Source: Pararobbsia alpina
Lineage (GTDB): Bacteria > Pseudomonadota > Gammaproteobacteria > Burkholderiales > Burkholderiaceae
Reading direction: 5' to 3'
NCBI RefSeq assembly: GCF_902859895.1
Contig: NZ_CADIKM010000003.1
Span: 124,001-188,000 of the forward strand
DNA: 64,000 nucleotides
Part shown: positions 43,296 through 51,688 of the stretch, one piece after another
Position numbering within the stretch: the stretch's first letter is position 1
Layout: the number at the start of each line of letters is the position of its first letter
The notes under the pieces: generated by a model
The model's database searches: none
Told to the model about the DNA's origin: nothing
Seen by the model: the letters and a program-made list of their open reading frames with translations, nothing else
Program-made: the position numbers and the translations under genes

Positions 43296-43342
43296 TGTTT
43301 CCTAAAATCCGACTTTTTTAACAATCGCCGGCAGACTATATT
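43296..43342 (+). promoter_or_regulatory. shared promoter element, copy B (TGTTTC - GACTTT - TATATT)
   Basis: TGTTTC at 43296, GACTTT at 43311 and TATATT at 43337 have the same spacings as copies A and C. It lies in the divergent gap between the LysR gene and the dioxygenase, 33 bases before the dioxygenase start. Similarity to copy A extends upstream: TTTCCCGC occurs 20 bases before TGTTTC in both. Confidence 0.72.
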
Positions 43343-43374
43343 CTGTCCCAAGGGACCCGCCCATTGGAGAGAGC

Positions 43375-44262
43375 ATGCAAAACGTCGATGAAGACACCAT
43401 TACGCAGATCGTACTGGGCCGCCACGCGGAGGCCTCCAATCCGCGCCTCAAGCAGATCATGACGAGCGTTGTTCAGCATCTGCACGCCTTTGCGCGTGAT
43501 GTGCAACTGACCGAGGAGGAGTGGTTCAAGGGCATCCAGTTCCTGACCGACGTCGGCCACATCACCGACGACAAGCGCCAGGAGTTCATCCTTCTATCGG
43601 ACACGCTGGGTCTGTCGATGCTTGTCACCGCCTTGAACAATCGCAAACCGATCGGCTGTACGGAGTCCACCGTATTCGGCCCGTTCTTCGTCGAGAACGC
43701 TCCGGAATACCAGAATGGAGACGACGTCGGCAACGGCGCCAAAGGTGAGCCGTGTTTTGTTAGTGGCCGCATCACCGGGTTCGACGGCGAGCCGGTCCCC
43801 AATGCCAGGATCGAAGTGTGGCAAGCCGATTCCGACGGTTTCTATGACGTGCAGTACGAAGGTGCAGCCAGCAACCACGGACGTGGGATGCTGCGTAGTC
43901 TGGCCGACGGTTCCTTTCACTTCAAATCGATTACTGCCGAGTCCTACCCAATTCCACACGATGGCCCCGTTGGACGCATGTTGACGGCCCTGGGTCGGCA
44001 TCCGTGGCGACCGGCGCATCTGCACTTCATGATTGAAGCACCGGGATACGAGAGACTGATTACTCACGTGTTCCGCTCCGGTGACAAATACCTCAATTCC
44101 GACGCGGTGTTTGGCGTCCGGTCGTCGCTGATTGCCGATTGGCAGCGTCACGGACCGGGTCGCGCGCCGGATGGTAGCGATGTCGACACGTCGTTCAGTA
44201 CGCTCGACTTCACGTTCGTCCTCAATCGGTCTGGCACTGCAGTCGAAAGTTGCGCCGCCTAA
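43375..44262 (+). CDS. hydroxyquinol 1,2-dioxygenase (intradiol)
   Basis: A 295-residue intradiol ring-cleaving dioxygenase. An N-terminal helical dimerisation domain (about 1-105) precedes the catalytic beta sandwich. Iron ligands fit DGFYDVQYEG (Tyr), AESYPIPHDGPVG (Tyr) and RPAHLHFMI (two His). The N-terminal region and the PIPHDGPVGRML block resemble hydroxyquinol rather than catechol enzymes. It converts hydroxyquinol to maleylacetate, and the next enzyme gene is the maleylacetate reductase. The start MQNVDEDTITQ recurs in the relic ORF at 8916. Confidence 0.88.
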   Translation: MQNVDEDTITQIVLGRHAEASNPRLKQIMTSVVQHLHAFARDVQLTEEEWFKGIQFLTDVGHITDDKRQEFILLSDTLGLSMLVTALNNRKPIGCTESTVFGPFFVENAPEYQNGDDVGNGAKGEPCFVSGRITGFDGEPVPNARIEVWQADSDGFYDVQYEGAASNHGRGMLRSLADGSFHFKSITAESYPIPHDGPVGRMLTALGRHPWRPAHLHFMIEAPGYERLITHVFRSGDKYLNSDAVFGVRSSLIADWQRHGPGRAPDGSDVDTSFSTLDFTFVLNRSGTAVESCAA

Positions 44263-44392
44263 GTCCAGAGGTCTTGTCCTGAAGGGTGGCAGCGTCGACG
44301 CTACTGGGGCATCATGCCCACCGGATACGGTGGGCCTCGGCTGATGGCCATGTATCGCATCGTTAGTCGCAGAAGAATTTACGGGGAACCCG

Positions 44393-44695
44393 GTGATCAA
44401 GCACATTGTGATGTGGAATTTGAAAGGTGAAACGCCTGAGGAAAAGGCTCAGGCAGTTCATCTCGTGAAAAGTGCTTTTGAAGGTCTTGTCGGGAAGATA
44501 CCTGGCCTCCTGCATGTGGAGATCGGTGTCGATATGAGCGAGGTGGACTACGCTTGCGATGTCGTGCTCTATTCGGAGTTCGATTCTCACGAAGCGCTCG
44601 CTGGCTATGCTGTACACGCGGAGCACATCCGCGTGAAGCAGCTCCTGGGAGACGTGCGCGTCGCAAGGCATCAGGTGGACTACCAGCCGACATGA
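44393..44695 (+). CDS. Dabb (stress-responsive alpha-beta barrel) domain protein
   Basis: A 100-residue protein starting with GTG: MIKHIVMWNLKGETPEEKAQAVHLVKSAFEGLVGKIPGLLHVEIG is the ferredoxin-like alpha-beta barrel opening of the Dabb family, and CDVVLYSEFDSHEALAGYAVHAEHIRVKQLL the second half. Dimers form a small barrel; some act on polyketide-like phenolics, but most have no known reaction. GGGGAA lies 7 bases before the start. It sits between the dioxygenase and maleylacetate reductase genes. Confidence 0.88.
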   Translation: MIKHIVMWNLKGETPEEKAQAVHLVKSAFEGLVGKIPGLLHVEIGVDMSEVDYACDVVLYSEFDSHEALAGYAVHAEHIRVKQLLGDVRVARHQVDYQPT

Positions 44696-44796
44696 TGATG
44701 GAGCGATCACTGTCACAGATGCGGGATGTCTGTTCGTTTCCATAGTCGCGCTCTGGCTAGACGACGGACCTATTTGAACGAAACGAGGTAAGGGGC

Positions 44797-45855
44797 ATGT
44801 CTCAGTCATTTGTTTATCAGGCGCAGCCTGCGCGCGTCATATTCGGCCGGGGAACAAGTGCAAGGCTTCCCGATGAAGCGGATCGCCTGGGTTTGCGGCG
44901 GCTTCTCGTTTTATCCACCCCGCAGCAGACGGCGTTGGCCACGCAAGTCCAGCAGTTGCTCGGGGAGCGGGCGGCTGGAGCCTTCGCCGGCGCCACGATG
45001 CATACGCCCATCGAGGTGACCGAGCGTGCTCTCGCCGTCGTCAAGGAGCTCGGCATCGACGGTGTGGTGTCCGTCGGCGGGGGCTCGACCACCGGACTGG
45101 GCAAAGCGATTGCGTTGCGTACCGATCTGCCGCAGATCGTTTTGCCGACGACCTATGCCGGCTCTGAAATGACGCCACTGCTCGGAGAAACCCGCGACGG
45201 CGTCAAGACCACCCAGCGCAGTCCCAAGGTATTGCCCGAGGTTGTCGTGTACGACGTCGACCTGACACTGTCCCTGCCCCTTCAGATGTCGGCGCTATCG
45301 GCGTTCAATGCCATCGCACATGCGGTCGAGGCGCTTTATGCGCCCGACGGAAATCCAATTGTCTCGTTGATGGCCGAAGAGGGCGTGCGCGCAATCGTCG
45401 ACGCACTGCCGCGCATGATGCGCGAACCGGGTGACGCAACTGCCCGTGCGGATGTGTTGTACGGGGCCTGGCTCTGTGCATGCTGCCTTGGCTCGGTGAC
45501 GATGGGGTTGCACCACAAGCTTTGCCATACGCTGGGCGGCCTGTTCGATCTGCCGCACGCACAGACGCATGCAATCGTGTTGCCTCACGCGCTCGCGTAC
45601 AACGCTCCGGAGATCCCTGTCGCGCTGACGCATCTGCGGCGCGCGTTCAAGACGGAGGATCCTGTACAGGCGCTCCTCCAACTCGAACGTGAATGCGGCA
45701 TTCCGCTGGCGCTGCGCGATATCGGTATGCCGCGCGACGGTGTTGCAAGGGCGATCGAACAGGCCATGGCCAACCCATATGGCAATCCGCGGCGCATCGA
45801 AGCCGGCGCGCTTGGCCAGTTACTCGAACGAGCGTGGGCAGGCGAGGGCGTCTGA
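44797..45855 (+). CDS. maleylacetate reductase
   Basis: A 352-residue iron-alcohol-dehydrogenase-family enzyme without the long C-terminal part of true alcohol dehydrogenases. FGRGTSARLPDEADRLGLRRLLVLSTPQQ opens the nucleotide-binding domain. SVGGGSTTGLGKAIAL and LPTTYAGSEMTPLLGET are the NADH and substrate loops. Three His in MGLHHKLCHTLGG and LPHAQTHAIVLPHALAYN mark the second domain. It reduces maleylacetate to 3-oxoadipate, the step after hydroxyquinol cleavage. A terminator follows at 45.9 kb. Confidence 0.92.
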   Translation: MSQSFVYQAQPARVIFGRGTSARLPDEADRLGLRRLLVLSTPQQTALATQVQQLLGERAAGAFAGATMHTPIEVTERALAVVKELGIDGVVSVGGGSTTGLGKAIALRTDLPQIVLPTTYAGSEMTPLLGETRDGVKTTQRSPKVLPEVVVYDVDLTLSLPLQMSALSAFNAIAHAVEALYAPDGNPIVSLMAEEGVRAIVDALPRMMREPGDATARADVLYGAWLCACCLGSVTMGLHHKLCHTLGGLFDLPHAQTHAIVLPHALAYNAPEIPVALTHLRRAFKTEDPVQALLQLERECGIPLALRDIGMPRDGVARAIEQAMANPYGNPRRIEAGALGQLLERAWAGEGV

Positions 45856-45923
45856 GCCGCGACAACGGCGCGACCCGATACCCTTGAAAGGTTCCATATA
45901 TCTTTGTTGCGTTACGCAGACGT

Positions 45924-45950
45924 GAGAGTCCGCCCGGACTCTCTTGCCTT
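45924..45950 (+). terminator. terminator of the hydroxyquinol operon
   Basis: GAGAGTCCG (45924-45932) pairs with CGGACTCTC (45935-45943) and is followed by TTGCCTTTG. It lies 69 bases after the maleylacetate reductase stop. The T-run is interrupted, so termination may be partial. Confidence 0.6.
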
Positions 45951-46103
45951 TGCACCTTGCGGGCATTCTTGGCAGCAAGGCGAAATCTTGATGGATGAGC
46001 ACGCTCCGAAACGGAGCCACCGTCGGCGAGCGATCAGAACTCCAAAGTCTGAACCACGCTCTTGAAAGTCGCGCGTCGCGACCTCAGTGCATCGCGAAAT
46101 TAC

Positions 46104-46161
46104 TTGACAGCGTATTTTCGGCACTCGATTCTGTCACAAATCAATCACGTATCAATCACGT
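46104..46161 (+). promoter_or_regulatory. predicted promoter and tandem 11-bp repeat before the NCS1 permease leader
   Basis: TTGACA (46104-46109) is followed 17 bases later by the weak GATTCT (46127-46132). The 11-base unit ATCAATCACGT occurs twice head to tail at 46140-46150 and 46151-46161. A repeat of one helical turn just downstream of a promoter suggests a binding site for a dimer pair. The remaining bases from 45951 to 46103 hold only short hairpins such as GCTCCG-AAA-CGGAGC at 46004-46018. Confidence 0.5.
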
Positions 46162-46166
46162 AGGAC

Positions 46167-46249
46167 TCGTCAACAGCGACGAATAAGCAAGGGCAACAGA
46201 GCCCACCCCGACGCCAGAAAAGCGTCCGGGTGGGCTTTTTTTTGTTTTT
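46167..46249 (+). promoter_or_regulatory. attenuator-like leader: two hexaloop hairpins and a terminator before the NCS1 permease
   Basis: Hairpin 1 is TCGTC-AACAGC-GACGA (46167-46182). Hairpin 2 is GGGC-AACAGA-GCCC (46191-46204). The terminator stem GCCCACCC...GGGTGGGC (46201-46235, with inner ACGC/GCGT) is followed by eight T. Bases 46201-46204 belong to both hairpin 2 and the terminator, so they exclude each other. This is the layout of RNAs bound by ANTAR antiterminators. The permease starts at 46313. Confidence 0.6.
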
Positions 46250-46312
46250 TTGGGGTCCACGTAAGCCTGGTCTTGCGTCCTGTGGGCCCTGGCCTTACCG
46301 GGAATAAAAGTC

Positions 46313-47641
46313 ATGTCATCTCAGGAATTTGTAAGCACGAGCGGGGAAACGACTCTCGAGCATGTGCTCGGAGAGGAATACGAACGCACGCCCGTCCCTC
46401 CTGCGGCGCGACGCAGCGTGCTATCGGTGGCAACAGTGTGGATCAGCTTTCCGATGATCATCACAAGTGCCATGACCGGATCCATCCTCGTTGCGGGCAT
46501 GGGCTTCGGACGGGGCTTGGCTGCAATGCTTCTCGGAAATCTCCTGATGTTCGCTTACGTCGGTACGCTCGGCGGGCTCGGCGCGAAGCACGGGCTCAGC
46601 TTTGCCCTGCTCGCAAGCCGCGTCTTCGGGCGCCGGGGCTACGCCTTAGCTTCGGGCCTGCTCTCGAGCCTGCTGCTCGGATGGTATGCAGTGCAAACCG
46701 GCATCACGGGCAATCTGATCCATTCCTCGTCAGGCGCCAGTTACCTCCTGATGTCGTTCATCGCAGGCGTGCTGTATCTCGCGGTGACCTTTGTCGGCAT
46801 ACGGGGCTTGCATTGGCTCGGCATGGTCTCTGTACCGCTCTTTCTTCTGCTCGGCACCTGGGTCGCGATCGATTCCGTGGGGCACGCGGGATGGAGCGCT
46901 GTCCTCGCGTACAACGGAACGAACCCTGCGTCATCGATGGCGTTCGGCGTTGGGTTGACGATCGTCATCAGCCTCTTCGTCGATGCGGGGACTGTGTCGG
47001 CTGACTTCAATCGTTGGGCCAGGAACGGCCGCGACTCCTGGATCGCGACGTTTACGGCGTTTCCGTTCGCGAACTGCTACGCGATGCTCATGGGCGGCAT
47101 CATGACCGCGGCGATGGCGTTGCCGAATCCGCAGCCGTTCGCCATGGACAATATGTTCGGTTACATGCTGAATCAACATCAAGCGTGGCTGAGCGTGGTT
47201 GCCGTGGTCTTTCTGTTCTGCAGTCTCGGCTCGGTGTGCGCGCATTGCCTCTATAACTCCGCGGTCGGTTGGTCGCAGATCGCCGGGGTCAAGATGCGCA
47301 CGGCCGCGGTCATCCTGGCTGTCATCGGGATTGCCGTTGCGGCCACTAACGTCTGGGCCTTTTTCATTCCCTGGCTTTCGCTGCTTGGCATTGTCGTTCC
47401 CCCGATCGGCGCGGTCGTGATCGTCGACCTCTGCCTCGTGCGACGCAATGCGGAAATCGACCGCCAGTGGCGCGGCCAGGCCTTCTTGGCTTGGGCGATC
47501 GGGTCAGTCGCGGCCTATGCCGTTGAGAAGCAATTTCCTGAATTCTCAACCGCCGTATCGGCGTTCATCATCAGTGCGATTGCATATGGACTCATCGCGC
47601 TGGTGTCGAAGAAACCCAGCATGGCAGCGGATCGTGCTTGA
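46313..47641 (+). CDS. NCS1 family nucleobase permease (CodB-like)
   Basis: A 442-residue inner-membrane permease with about 12 helices. VATVWISFPMIITSAMTGSILVAGMGFGRGLAAMLLGNLLMFAYVGTLGGLGAKHGLSFALLASRVFGRRGYALASGLL is typical for bacterial cytosine permease-like NCS1 proteins. WYAVQTGITGNLIH and SADFNRWARNGRDSWIATF contain the substrate-site Trp/Gln and Asn positions. Cargo would be a nucleobase or related small N-heterocycle. It is transcribed through the leader terminator, which suggests nitrogen-responsive attenuation, and is followed by the alpha/beta hydrolase. Confidence 0.88.
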   Translation: MSSQEFVSTSGETTLEHVLGEEYERTPVPPAARRSVLSVATVWISFPMIITSAMTGSILVAGMGFGRGLAAMLLGNLLMFAYVGTLGGLGAKHGLSFALLASRVFGRRGYALASGLLSSLLLGWYAVQTGITGNLIHSSSGASYLLMSFIAGVLYLAVTFVGIRGLHWLGMVSVPLFLLLGTWVAIDSVGHAGWSAVLAYNGTNPASSMAFGVGLTIVISLFVDAGTVSADFNRWARNGRDSWIATFTAFPFANCYAMLMGGIMTAAMALPNPQPFAMDNMFGYMLNQHQAWLSVVAVVFLFCSLGSVCAHCLYNSAVGWSQIAGVKMRTAAVILAVIGIAVAATNVWAFFIPWLSLLGIVVPPIGAVVIVDLCLVRRNAEIDRQWRGQAFLAWAIGSVAAYAVEKQFPEFSTAVSAFIISAIAYGLIALVSKKPSMAADRA

Positions 47642-47714
47642 CAAGCATGTTGTGCTACGAGGGCGGGCGCTTGCCCGCGAATGTTAGTAAATTTGATTTG
47701 AGCGGGTTTTCAAC

Positions 47715-48731
47715 ATGTCTGACTTCAAGATCTTTTCTCTCGGCGACATCGTGCTTCAATGCGGCTTGCGCATTCCCGATGCCAAGCTTGCCTACAAGAC
47801 GTATGGCAGCCTCAATGCCGCAAAAGACAACGTCATCATTTATCCGACTTGGTATTCGGGCCAGCACTACGAGAACGAGTGGCTGATTGGCGAGGACAAG
47901 GCGCTCGATCCGCGCAAGTACTTCATCATCGTGCCCAATATGTTCTGCAACGGACTTTCGTCCTCTCCGAGCAATACACCCGCTCCGTACGGCAAGGCGC
48001 GCTTCCCGAACGTGACGGCCTACGACAACGTGCGCATGCAATGGCGCCTGGTTACCGAAGAGTTCGGTATCGAAAAGATCGCGCTCGTCACTGGCTGGTC
48101 GATGGGCGCATTGCAGACGTTTCACTGGGGCGCGCTCTATCCGGAGATGGTCGAGCGAATCCTGCCGTTCCAGGGATCGGCAAAATGCTCACGACACAAC
48201 TTCGTGTTCCTCGAAGGCGTCAAGGCGGCGCTGATGGCGGATTCGGCGTTCTGTGACGGCTGGTACGAAGGGCAGCCGGAAAAGGGCTTGCGTGCCGCGG
48301 CGCGCGTCTACGCTGGCTGGGGACTGTCGCAGGCTTTCTACCGCGAGAAGCTCGATGTCGAAAAGCTCGGCTATTCGTCCCTCGAAGATTTTCTCGTCGG
48401 ATTCTGGGAGGGCTGGCTAATGTCGAAGGACGCGAACAATTTGCTCGGCATGCTGTGGACCTGGCAAAACGGCGACATCAGCGACAACGAAATCTATAAG
48501 GGTGACTTCGTCAAGGCGCTCTCGTCGATTCGCGCGAAATCGATCGTCATGCCTTGCAAGACCGATCTCTATTTCCCTCCCGAAGACAGCGAGTTCGAGG
48601 TCAAGCATATGCCGAACGCGGAGTTGCGCGTCGTCGATTCGATCTGGGGGCACTTTGCTGGTGGTCCGGGCACGAGCCCGGCCGATATCGAAGTGCTGGA
48701 GCAGGCATTGCGTGAACTCCTCGCGAGCTGA
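47715..48731 (+). CDS. alpha/beta hydrolase, MetX (homoserine acyltransferase)-like
   Basis: A 338-residue protein of the MetX-like alpha/beta hydrolase group. LAYKTYGSLNAAKDNVIIYPTWYSGQHYENEWLIGEDKALDPRKYFIIVPNMFCNG matches the MetX N terminus. The nucleophile elbow is TGWSMGALQ (Ser), where true MetX has GGSMGG. The acid is in PCKTDLYFPPED and the His in SIWGHFAGGPG. The altered elbow and the nearby permease argue for a hydrolase or acyltransferase on the imported compound rather than methionine synthesis. It lies 73 bases after the permease and is probably in the same operon. Confidence 0.82.
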   Translation: MSDFKIFSLGDIVLQCGLRIPDAKLAYKTYGSLNAAKDNVIIYPTWYSGQHYENEWLIGEDKALDPRKYFIIVPNMFCNGLSSSPSNTPAPYGKARFPNVTAYDNVRMQWRLVTEEFGIEKIALVTGWSMGALQTFHWGALYPEMVERILPFQGSAKCSRHNFVFLEGVKAALMADSAFCDGWYEGQPEKGLRAAARVYAGWGLSQAFYREKLDVEKLGYSSLEDFLVGFWEGWLMSKDANNLLGMLWTWQNGDISDNEIYKGDFVKALSSIRAKSIVMPCKTDLYFPPEDSEFEVKHMPNAELRVVDSIWGHFAGGPGTSPADIEVLEQALRELLAS

Positions 48732-48879
48732 ACGGTAGAGCGCATTACGGCGCCACGCCATCGAAAGACCCGTATGGCGTGGCCCGATTGGGTGCAGAGG
48801 CGATAGGCAACGATCTATGTCGGCAGCTATCGATAAAGCAGTTAGTAAGCCTAATGTATCAAGTAGGATGGAATCAGAA

Positions 48880-50037
48880 ATGACCGTAGCAAAAAAATCC
48901 TTTGCAGCAGCTACGCTATTGGGTGCATTCGTTTCGATCGCCCATGCGCAATCCACCGTGACTCTGTACGGCGTACTCGATGAGAGCCTGCAGTACCTCA
49001 ATAGCGTGAACAATGGGGGGAAGGCAGGTCCCTCTTTCGGGCTTGCCAATTCCGCAAACAACACCACGGTCTTTGGTCTCAAAGGCAGCGAGGACCTGGG
49101 TGGCGGCATGCATGCCGTCTTCAAGCTGGAAAGCCAGTTCGGGATTAGTAACGGCGCGAATTCGTACGGTACCGACTTGTTCAATCGGCAGTCATGGGTT
49201 GGCATTCAGGACGATCGCTGGGGTACCGTTACGATCGGTAAGCAGTACTCGTCCCTCGTCGATAGTCTGTGTCCCCTTTCTGCCTATTGCACGTTCGGCG
49301 GCAACATGTCCGCTCATGTCTACGACAACGACAACGTCGGTGGTGGCTATACGGTCAGCAATGCCGTCAAGTATGCGAGTCCGGTCGTGGGCGGGTGGCA
49401 CTTCTCGGGTATGTACGCCTTCTCTAACGCCGCCGGCCAGTTCGCGAACAATCGACTCTTCAGTTTCGGCGTCAACTATGACCAGGGCCCGCTTCACCTT
49501 GGGGCGGCATATCAGGATGGGAGCAATCCGGCGAGCGCCACGAACAGCGTGAACGGCGCGGTCGGTTCGAATATGGCCTCCTTCGCTGCCGGCGACCAAC
49601 GCGTGTTTGGCGCCGGCGCCCGCGTGGATGTCGGCAAGGGCACAGTCGGTGTGCTTTATACGCATTCGACATTCCTGTCGCTCTCGACCGCTGGAACCGA
49701 TTTCGCGGATATCAACGGCGAGGACCTGCGCTTTGACAATTACAGTGTTTATGGCCGCTATCCGGTCACCGGCGCGTTCTCGCTCGGCGCCGGTTACACG
49801 CTGGCGAACGAGCACCTTACCGGCTCGACTGACGCCACGTTGCACAATCAGCAGGTCACGATCGAGGGCGACTATAGCTTGAGCGCGCGAACGACCCTCT
49901 ACGTGGAGGGAGCTTATCAGCACATATCGGGCGGCGACGGCATCAGTCTTTCGTACGCGGTCATGCCGGATACCGGCATGCTCTCCGCGACGAACAGCCA
50001 AACGCAGATCGTTACGGGCATTCGTCACATATTCTGA
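48880..50037 (+). CDS. Gram-negative porin (Burkholderia OmpC-like)
   Basis: A 385-residue outer-membrane beta barrel. The signal peptide ends at SIAHA-QSTVTLYGVLDESLQY, the usual Burkholderiales porin mature start. VFGLKGSEDLGGGMHAVFKLESQFGI and LFNRQSWVGIQDDRWGTVTIGKQYSSLVDSL are strand and loop-3 eyelet hallmarks, and it ends in Phe (GIRHIF). ATG 48880 is preferred because AGGATGG lies 8 bases upstream; an earlier in-frame ATG would put 21 charged residues before the signal. It converges with a second porin 161 bases away. Confidence 0.92.
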   Translation: MTVAKKSFAAATLLGAFVSIAHAQSTVTLYGVLDESLQYLNSVNNGGKAGPSFGLANSANNTTVFGLKGSEDLGGGMHAVFKLESQFGISNGANSYGTDLFNRQSWVGIQDDRWGTVTIGKQYSSLVDSLCPLSAYCTFGGNMSAHVYDNDNVGGGYTVSNAVKYASPVVGGWHFSGMYAFSNAAGQFANNRLFSFGVNYDQGPLHLGAAYQDGSNPASATNSVNGAVGSNMASFAAGDQRVFGAGARVDVGKGTVGVLYTHSTFLSLSTAGTDFADINGEDLRFDNYSVYGRYPVTGAFSLGAGYTLANEHLTGSTDATLHNQQVTIEGDYSLSARTTLYVEGAYQHISGGDGISLSYAVMPDTGMLSATNSQTQIVTGIRHIF

Positions 50038-50198
50038 GCAAGAGGGCCGGTCAACGCTTCGTCGGCCATGATCGGCACCACAAAGCGTGCGGCGAGCCTG
50101 GCCAGCGCACCGCGTTGCTCGCGCGGCGTAGGCTGTTATCCATTCAGGCGTGCTGGTCGCAACCCGAGCGGTACTTTTTTGCCCGGATTCGACGAAGC

Positions 50199-51380
50199 TT
50201 AGAAGCGGTTACGCAAGCCTATGGTGAGCGCGGCTTGCTTGTCGTTGGCTGAAGGTGACAACCCGTTGATGGCAGCCGTGAACACGGTGCCACCGCCACT
50301 CACGTGCTGGAACTGGCCTTCGACGTACACGTCTGTCCGCGGGGACAGCGAGTAGTCCAACATCAGATTGGTCTGGTTCCACTTCGGGCTCGACGAACCC
50401 GCGATGCTGGAAGCGCCGTCCGTGAACGTATCCGAGCCGATGACAGCGAGTTCTGGCGTCACGCTGTAGTGCGCGCTGACTTCGTAGTTGTCAAAACGCA
50501 GGCTCGAGTTCCCGAGATCGATCGACTGGCTGTATGTGTTGTTGATCGCCGTTGCGTTTTCCAGTTGTGTTTCCGTGAACACGAAGCCCACCCTCGCTGG
50601 ACCGAACGTGTAGTTCAAACCGGCACCGAAAGTACGTTGCTGACCGGCGCTAAACGTCGAGTCGCTCGCGCTCACCTCGCCGGACGTAAGGTAGGAGTCT
50701 GTCGCGCCGGTCAGATTGGTGGCAGTACCGCCGTTGTTGAGCTGGAGGTACGACGCCGCAAAGTGCAATGGACCGTTGATATACGAAGTACCGAAGCTGT
50801 ACGCCCGGTTGTTCGAAAAGCCGCCGGCCGCATTCGAAAAGCCGTACAGGCTGCCAAACTGCCAGCCTCCGTAGTTTACGCTCGTGAACTTGACCGAATT
50901 GTTAATCCGCATCGTGTTCTCGAGATTGTCGTTGTCGTACGGGTGCCCGAAGAACTCGCCGGCGGTCGAGGTGGCAGCGGCCGCCAACGGCGCCAGGAAG
51001 TCGACCATCGCATCATATTGGCGGCCGAGCGTTACCGTACCAAACTGGTTGCTCGACAGCCCGGCGAATGCCTGCCGACCGAACAGCAGACCGTGCTGGC
51101 CTAAAGCGCCGTTGGTAAGGGTGAAGCCGTTTTCCAACGTGAAGATGGCTTTGAGGCCGCCGCCCAGGTCTTCAGAACCACGCATACCGAAACCGTCTGG
51201 GTTGATGCTGGCGTTTGTCATGGCGAAGCTACTGTGCCCTGCAGTCGAGCCTGCTTTCTTTTGGTTCGACACGTACGTTAGCCCAACATCGATAAAGCCG
51301 TACAACGTTACGCTGCTTTGCGCATGCGCCACAGTTGAGAAGGAGCCAACTATGGCAACTGTCAGTAGTGCTTTCTTCAT
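50199..51380 (-). CDS. Gram-negative porin (Burkholderia OmpC-like), second copy
   Basis: A 393-residue porin with signal peptide ending TVAHA-QSSVTLYGFIDVGLTY. GMRGSEDLGGGLKAIFTLENGFTL and LFGRQAFAGLSSNQFGTVTLGRQYDAMVDFL parallel the first porin, and it ends GLRNRF with the C-terminal Phe needed for barrel assembly. Loops differ clearly from the first copy, so the two are paralogues with different channel properties. It is convergent with the first copy. The 308-base gap on its upstream side holds a short hairpin (GCCGACA-CCC-TGTCGGC, 51490-51506) and no gene that I can support. Confidence 0.92.
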   Translation of the reverse strand: MKKALLTVAIVGSFSTVAHAQSSVTLYGFIDVGLTYVSNQKKAGSTAGHSSFAMTNASINPDGFGMRGSEDLGGGLKAIFTLENGFTLTNGALGQHGLLFGRQAFAGLSSNQFGTVTLGRQYDAMVDFLAPLAAAATSTAGEFFGHPYDNDNLENTMRINNSVKFTSVNYGGWQFGSLYGFSNAAGGFSNNRAYSFGTSYINGPLHFAASYLQLNNGGTATNLTGATDSYLTSGEVSASDSTFSAGQQRTFGAGLNYTFGPARVGFVFTETQLENATAINNTYSQSIDLGNSSLRFDNYEVSAHYSVTPELAVIGSDTFTDGASSIAGSSSPKWNQTNLMLDYSLSPRTDVYVEGQFQHVSGGGTVFTAAINGLSPSANDKQAALTIGLRNRF

Positions 51381-51688
51381 TAATTTGCAAGGAACTTAAG
51401 AAAATGGATTGGCCTATCTGGTAGGAGAAGTCCAAGGTATTTGGGAATGCGAATGATATATGGTGTCAAAAATGTTTGGGTGATGGCTGGCCGACACCCT
51501 GTCGGCAGGCTTATTAGCGGCACTGCTCGCAGGTTCTTGAGCACAGCCGTGGGGAAATACTGGACCCACTTTTCGATCAGTCGGAGGTGGGGTAGCCTTC
51601 TCATGCGTCATGGAGACAAGGCCGAACGCGTTCGCGGCTCCGCTTTCCTATCAGCCGAAACGGTGTATTGGAAGTTTGGAGGCCCGGA

